In this document: positions 6,047 through 10,000 of the stretch, one piece after another
How the letters are laid out: each line of letters begins with the position of its first letter
How positions within the stretch are numbered: position 1 is the first letter of the stretch
Assembly: GCF_020216685.1 (NCBI RefSeq)
Contig: NZ_JAIWNS010000101.1
Location: 1 to 10,000, forward strand
Direction: 5' to 3'
Length of the DNA: 10,000 nt
Origin: Methanospirillum hungatei
GTDB taxonomy: Archaea; Halobacteriota; Methanomicrobia; Methanomicrobiales; Methanospirillaceae
The notes under the pieces: model-generated
What the model saw: only the letters and a program-made list of their open reading frames with translations
What the model was told of the DNA's origin: nothing
Database searches by the model: none
Position numbers and translations under genes: made by a program

Positions 6047-6278
6047 GCTTTCCCTTTTTCAAAGTCCCATAGAGGTAGTGGTCATGTTCAATCGATTGAT
6101 CATCAGGACCCTGGGCGTTCCTGCAATACTGAATAAAAAATCTATAGCGTCCTCTGTTTTTTTTCTGCAGGATCTCTTCGCTATAAATTAGGCATTCACT
6201 ATTCGGCGCAATATCAACCGGATCAGAGGCCTGAAATGATTTCCCATCATATGTTGCCCTGATTGCTTTTGATGTCAT
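6039..6278 (-). CDS. DUF104/AF2212-like antitoxin
   Basis: This is a 79-residue protein whose N-terminus, KAIRATYDGKSFQASDPVDI followed by APNSECLI, matches the archaeal DUF104 (AF2212-like) antitoxin family. That family usually pairs with a VapC PIN-domain toxin. The end HDHYLYGTLKKGKRE resembles the tail of methanogen members of the family, so the protein seems complete. The start is ATG 6278, with GGGAGGA 5 nt upstream at 6289-6283. No PIN-domain gene is present on either side. Instead the stop overlaps the start of the MarR gene by 8 nt. It may be an orphan antitoxin that lost its toxin, or a regulator used together with MarR. The family call rests on the N-terminal pattern. Confidence 0.65.
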   Translation of the reverse strand: MTSKAIRATYDGKSFQASDPVDIAPNSECLIYSEEILQKKNRGRYRFFIQYCRNAQGPDDQSIEHDHYLYGTLKKGKRE

Positions 6279-6282
6279 AATA

Positions 6283-6313
6283 TCCTCCCAAGAAAAAATG
6301 TATTATAATTTAA
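6283..6313 (-). promoter_or_regulatory. Shine-Dalgarno and AT-rich promoter region of the DUF104-marR operon
   Basis: On the minus strand GGGAGGA (6289-6283) is a strong ribosome site for the ATG at 6278. The TATA-like sequence TTAAATTATAATA at 6313-6301 lies so close that transcription from it would start inside the ribosome site, so the real TATA box may be one of the AT-rich stretches at about 6340-6383. Confidence 0.4.
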
Positions 6314-6390
6314 CGACTTCTGATTTCATCCACAAAATATCCCATTATTTGAGTATCCTTTTGTTCCCTGTGATAATATTATTTCCTGAA

Positions 6391-6400
6391 CACATATATC
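6391..6400 (+). promoter_or_regulatory. TATA box of the diamine-type GNAT gene
   Basis: CACATATATC is a TATA-like box. It predicts transcription start near 6422, 8 nt before ATG 6430 and 20 nt before ATG 6442. It lies in the divergent region shared with the DUF104-marR operon. Confidence 0.45.
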
Positions 6401-6429
6401 GGTCATAATTTTAGTAATTCGATCCAAAT

Positions 6430-6894
6430 ATGTACCGACCAATGAGCGTAACCATCCGACCTGCGGTTCGTAATGACTGCCCACGGCTCCTCGAACTCAT
6501 CAGGGAGCTTGCAGAATATGAACGTGCATTACATGAAGTTGAGGTATCATTAGAGCATTTTGAAGAATCCGGGTTTGGTGCCTGTCCGGTCTGGTGGGGG
6601 ATCGTTGCTGAATCGGGCGATTGTATTGTCGGATTTGCTCTCTATTATATAAGGTATTCCACATGGAAAGGACAACGGCTGTATCTTGAAGATATCGTTG
6701 TTACAGAAGAGTTCAGGGGATGCGGCATCGGAAAGATGCTATTTGACGCCGTTCTGGATGATGCAAGAAAGAAGAACCTGAACGGAGTGGTCTGGCAGGT
6801 GCTTGAATGGAATGAACCGGCAATCAACTTTTACAATAAATATTCCCCGACCTTTAACCAGGAATGGATAACCTGCACCATTGAAAGAGTGTGA
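6430..6894 (+). CDS. GNAT N-acetyltransferase, diamine/spermidine acetyltransferase-like
   Basis: This is a 154-residue GNAT enzyme resembling spermidine/spermine or thialysine acetyltransferases. The start SVTIRPAVRNDCPRLLELIR and the helix ELAEYERALHEVEV are typical. The core is GIVAESGDCIVGFALYY, then LYLEDIVVTEEFRGCGIGKM with the CoA loop RGCGIG at about 96-101, then VWQVLEWNEPAINFY with the expected tyrosine and the terminal EWITCTIERV. Relatives acetylate polyamines or side-chain amines; the substrate here is unknown. ATG 6430 and ATG 6442 are both possible. Neither has a ribosome site, which fits a short leader from the TATA box at 6391. It diverges from the DUF104-marR-GNAT set. A TTTAGT half-site near 6410-6416 lacks its partner arm, so MarR control of this gene is not supported. 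Confidence 0.9.
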   Translation: MYRPMSVTIRPAVRNDCPRLLELIRELAEYERALHEVEVSLEHFEESGFGACPVWWGIVAESGDCIVGFALYYIRYSTWKGQRLYLEDIVVTEEFRGCGIGKMLFDAVLDDARKKNLNGVVWQVLEWNEPAINFYNKYSPTFNQEWITCTIERV

Positions 6895-7223
6895 GGTTCA
6901 GGCAGACAACCCCGTCATCTGTTGAAAGTCAGCTTTTGGGGGGAGTGTCCTGGACCGGGGGTACTTATCGCAGTACCGGCAGGCAGGGCAGGATAGACCT
7001 TCCATTCTTCAGTTCATACCCGGCGATTGTGCAGGAGACCGGATACAACCATTTTTATCACCAAAGACTGGTACATCCGGGTACTGACATGAAAGAATGA
7101 AACCTCCCTGCCAGGATCAGGACTCCGGGGTTTGTGTACTTTAATGTATCATGTCATCCACCTATCATATGCAGATTTTTAGAGATTGAGTATCTCCGGC
7201 AGAGAAAAGCCTGGAGGAGTATT
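6895..7223. other. intergenic region without a convincing gene
   Basis: The only plus-strand open frame here (GTG 6891 to 7100) overlaps the GNAT stop, is rich in Ser, Gly, Thr and Arg without recognisable pattern, and matches no family I know. The far end should hold the promoter of the TPR gene. Weak TATA-like spots are ACTTTAATG at about 7138 and TATCATATGC at about 7163. No repeat or RNA gene was seen. Confidence 0.4.
7213..7219 (+). promoter_or_regulatory. Shine-Dalgarno site that decides a CTG start
   Basis: GGAGGAG is followed by TATT and then CTG at 7224. The same spacing and spacer (GGGAGGA, TATT, ATG) occur before the DUF104-like gene at 6278. This points to CTG 7224 as the start of the TPR protein, since no in-frame ATG occurs until 7272. 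Confidence 0.55.
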
Positions 7224-10000
7224 CTGGCAAAAGAGATTGGAACGGCCGATAAAGTTCAGAAATGGCTGTCAATGGGGATGGCGTTCCTCAAAAAGGATCA
7301 GCAGGACCGTGCGTACTATGCCTTCAAGGAAGGTCTTCGCATCGATCCTGAAAACTCCGAACTCTGGTATCAGACCGGAATAGTCCTGGCCAAGCAGGAG
7401 CGTCACCGGGATGCCATGAAGATGTTCCGGAACGCTCTGAAGTACGATCCGGATAATCTACAGGCCCAGCTTCGCCTTGGTATGTCGATGCATGAAGTCG
7501 GCATGTATAAAGAGGCCATCCCTGTTTTAACCCGGCTGGTCGAGCGTGAATCTGAGAATGATCAGGGATGGATGTACCGGGGTGCCTGCTATCTTGCACT
7601 TGGCAAGTTTCGCGAAGCCCTCACCGACCTTGACATGGCGATTGACTGGGGGGCTGAACAGGCGGAAGTCTGGGTCTTAAAAGGCTATTGTCATGTCCAG
7701 CTTGGAGAGTATACGGACGCACTTGATGCCTATTACTTTGCCATTGAGATAAATCCTGATGATCCGGTTGCATTTTTCGGCCTTGCAAACACTCTGGTTC
7801 ATCTTGAAGAGCGGGAACAGGCGATCGATGCCCTGAAAAAAGCTGTAAAGATCGATCCTGACTATGCTGATGCCTGGCGGATGATCGCAGACCTCCTTGC
7901 AGATTCAGGCGATATCCCTCAGGCTACCAGTGCATATGAGCATGTCCTCAAGCTTGAACCCTGGGATCTTGATACCCGGTACTCGTACTCAATCCTGAAA
8001 GCCGAGCTTTCTGATGATAAGGCTGCCGTCACTGATATATTAAATCAGATCATCAATGAAGGCCAGGAGTCGGTCACCTTCTATAATAATCACGGCCTGA
8101 CTCTGATGCATCTGAAGAAGTATGAGAGTGCTCTCCAGGCATTTAACCGGGCATTGCAACTGGGAAAAGACAATCCCTCCGTCTGGCATAATCACGGTGC
8201 TGCCCTTTATAAACTGAAATGGTACAAGGATGCCATGAAATCCTTCCAGCAGTCCTTAAAACTCAATCCGAAAAATGTCAACTCCTGGGTTGGAATTGGA
8301 ATGGTCGCCGTTGCCCAGTATGAGTTCAGCCGGGCAGCAGCTGCATACACCCATGCAGCAGAGCTCAGTCCCCGGAAAGTAAACATCTGGATCATGCTGG
8401 GGGATACCCAGATTGAACGCGGACAGTACCAGGAAGCAATTGCTGCATATGAAAAAGCCCTAGAACTGGATCCTGAAAACCCGACCGCCTGGAATCAGCG
8501 GGGCCTGGCTCTCCGGTTGCTTGACAGTCACCCGGCCGCTCTTGAATCATTCGAACATGCTGCAGAGACAAAGAATGCAAAGCCGGAGTCATGGATTAAC
8601 CATGCCATCACCTCCTTTGAGCTGGGAGAGTATAATCAGTCGGTTCATTCATTTGAGCGTGCATGTAAATTCGGGCCGATACCCTCTGACAGCTGGCTGA
8701 TATACCTGAATGCCCTTGCCTATGAGCATGAAAACCAGAGACTTATCAAGGCATCAGAGCGGTTTATTGAATTGTTCGGACCTGATGCAGAGGTTCTTTT
8801 CCTTCTTGGTGTCGCCCAGTATGAGTTGAAACAATATGAGGCAGCCCTGCATCATTTCAGAGAGACATTAAAGCTGGACAAGGACCATACTGATGCACTT
8901 TTCTGGGCAGGTCTGACCCTCCTTGAACTCTATCAGTTTACCGAGGCAATAACCGCATTTGAGGGGGTAGAGGATAATCATCCGGATGATGATCAGGCCT
9001 GGTATTATCATGGGAAGACACTTGTCGCATTACATGAACTTCAGAAAGCAGAATTTATTCTGAAACATTCGCTCCAGTTAAATGATCAGTCTGCTGATGC
9101 CTGGTATCTGCTTGCCGATGTCCAGCATACCAGAAAGTCGTATGCAGATGCCCTGCAGTCTGTGGGAAAGGCCCTTGATCTCTCTCCGTCGAATAATGAG
9201 ATCTTAAAACTGAAGGCAAAGATCCAGGTTGCTCTTGGGTCATACCGGGGTGCCTGTCAGACATATGCTGCCATAAGTGAGCCTGATGCGAGTGATACTG
9301 AGGTTCTTACCGGATACATGCGTGCTTTGTATCACACCGGTCAGTTCAGGGAAGCATATAGTCGTGTCACCCGCCTGCTGGTCAAGGATGAGAAGAATCC
9401 TGATCTCTGGAGGATGCGGGCAGAGATTGAACGTGCCCAGGGGTTGTTTGATGAGGCTGCAAATGCTCTTACTGAAGCGTGTAAATATGCCCCGAATAAT
9501 AAAAAACTCTTATCTTTGCAGGCGATTGTTCTCTATGAAGCGGAGAAGTATCCGGAGGCCATATCGGTTATTGATAAGGTACTCGGGTTTGATCCACTAA
9601 ATGGTGAGTTATGGAAACGGAAAGGGGCGGCCCATGATAGTCTGCAGCAGTTTGATCAGGCTTGTGAATCCTACCTGAAGGCAGCAGAGTTTCTTCAGGA
9701 TGATCCTGATCTTATACGAAAACTGGGGGTAGCCCTGTACAAGACCGGGAAATGTGATATGTCTCTCTCACGGCTTGACCAGTATCTTGAGGTGGTTCCT
9801 GACGATCCTGAGATCTGGGAGATGAAAGGGAAGGCTCTATTTCATCTGGGAAAGTATGAACCTGCAAGTGCTGCCCTCTCCCAGGCGATCCTCTATCGTC
9901 CGGATGATATGGAGCTTCTCTTCAGGTATGCACAAAGTCTGGTTAAATCCGGGGAGTTACTGACGGCAATACCCCCGCTGGATCAGGTTATCGAACAGAA
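7224..10000 (+). CDS. long tetratricopeptide-repeat (TPR) protein, 3' end outside the window
   Basis: At least 925 residues of almost pure TPR; the gene runs off the right edge. The likely start is CTG 7224 (reading AKEIGTADKVQ), set by GGAGGAG at 7213-7219. ATG 7272 and 7278 lie inside the first repeat, so they would damage it. From about residue 13 the protein is 34-residue units beginning near a W: for example KWLSMGMAFLKKDQQDRAYY, and a consensus-like unit at about 8388-8486 ending YEKALELDPENPT. I count 26 complete units and part of a 27th, with alpha-helical pairs that should form a superhelical scaffold for protein binding. There is no signal peptide, membrane segment or enzymatic domain in the visible part, so it is probably cytosolic. 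Partners are unknown. Long TPR proteins are abundant in Methanospirillum-like methanogens. GC is higher than in the IS-rich left half, suggesting core-type DNA. Confidence 0.9.
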   Translation, partial: MAKEIGTADKVQKWLSMGMAFLKKDQQDRAYYAFKEGLRIDPENSELWYQTGIVLAKQERHRDAMKMFRNALKYDPDNLQAQLRLGMSMHEVGMYKEAIPVLTRLVERESENDQGWMYRGACYLALGKFREALTDLDMAIDWGAEQAEVWVLKGYCHVQLGEYTDALDAYYFAIEINPDDPVAFFGLANTLVHLEEREQAIDALKKAVKIDPDYADAWRMIADLLADSGDIPQATSAYEHVLKLEPWDLDTRYSYSILKAELSDDKAAVTDILNQIINEGQESVTFYNNHGLTLMHLKKYESALQAFNRALQLGKDNPSVWHNHGAALYKLKWYKDAMKSFQQSLKLNPKNVNSWVGIGMVAVAQYEFSRAAAAYTHAAELSPRKVNIWIMLGDTQIERGQYQEAIAAYEKALELDPENPTAWNQRGLALRLLDSHPAALESFEHAAETKNAKPESWINHAITSFELGEYNQSVHSFERACKFGPIPSDSWLIYLNALAYEHENQRLIKASERFIELFGPDAEVLFLLGVAQYELKQYEAALHHFRETLKLDKDHTDALFWAGLTLLELYQFTEAITAFEGVEDNHPDDDQAWYYHGKTLVALHELQKAEFILKHSLQLNDQSADAWYLLADVQHTRKSYADALQSVGKALDLSPSNNEILKLKAKIQVALGSYRGACQTYAAISEPDASDTEVLTGYMRALYHTGQFREAYSRVTRLLVKDEKNPDLWRMRAEIERAQGLFDEAANALTEACKYAPNNKKLLSLQAIVLYEAEKYPEAISVIDKVLGFDPLNGELWKRKGAAHDSLQQFDQACESYLKAAEFLQDDPDLIRKLGVALYKTGKCDMSLSRLDQYLEVVPDDPEIWEMKGKALFHLGKYEPASAALSQAILYRPDDMELLFRYAQSLVKSGELLTAIPPLDQVIEQ

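Noticed and set aside
6408..6418. TTTAGT half-site in the divergent promoter region as a second MarR operator
   Set aside because: The opposite arm is missing, unlike the perfect palindrome at 5489-5509.
6891..7100. GTG-started open frame after the GNAT gene
   Set aside because: Low-information composition, overlap with the GNAT stop, no ribosome site and no family similarity that I can recognise.
7324..9600. Open frames in other frames of the TPR gene
   Set aside because: The repeat-rich frame is unbroken across the whole stretch, so the others are shadows of its repeated codons.
1..10000. CRISPR array, tRNA or rRNA genes
   Set aside because: No regularly spaced direct repeats and no cloverleaf or rRNA-like sequence were noticed on reading both strands.

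Overview
The window looks like an accessory region of a euryarchaeal chromosome, most likely a methanogen of the Methanomicrobiales (Methanospirillum-like). This is inferred, not proven. The reasons are TATA boxes placed about 25 bp before leaderless or near-leaderless starts, a DUF104/AF2212-type antitoxin, a PDDEXK_9 nuclease remnant, IS701- and IS1634-type transposase remains, and a very long TPR protein of the kind common in that group. Shine-Dalgarno sites (GGAGG, GAGGTG) also occur.

Positions 1-4270 are a graveyard of mobile DNA around small accessory genes. At 1-498 lies the C-terminal half and right end of an IS701-like transposase. Next, on the minus strand, is a hicB-hicA toxin-antitoxin pair (950-566) whose toxin has lost its last 15 residues to a nonsense codon. 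Behind it are a decayed unknown gene (1069-1370) and the C-terminal nuclease domain of a PDDEXK_9 protein (1426-1770). That domain is cut exactly where the left inverted repeat of a second IS701-like remnant begins (1770-2355, N-terminal half only). A heavily mutated IS1634-family transposase follows on the minus strand (2683-about 4250). All three transposase remnants carry stops or frameshifts.

Positions 4283-4874 hold a second, intact hicB-hicA type module on the plus strand with its own TATA boxes and a nearby perfect inverted repeat. It converges on the next operon, with poly-T tracts on both strands between them.

Positions 4979-6278 (minus strand) form a compact set: a DUF104-like antitoxin, a MarR regulator overlapping it by 8 nt, then a phosphinothricin-acetyltransferase-like GNAT enzyme. 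The GNAT gene has its own promoter, and a perfect 21-bp palindrome lies between its TATA box and the predicted transcription start. This is the clearest regulatory circuit in the window: MarR probably represses the acetyltransferase. A second, diamine-acetyltransferase-like GNAT gene (6430-6894) diverges from this set.

Positions 6895-7223 show no convincing gene. From 7224 to beyond the right edge runs one open frame encoding at least 26 full TPR units. It seems to start at a CTG codon behind a good Shine-Dalgarno site.
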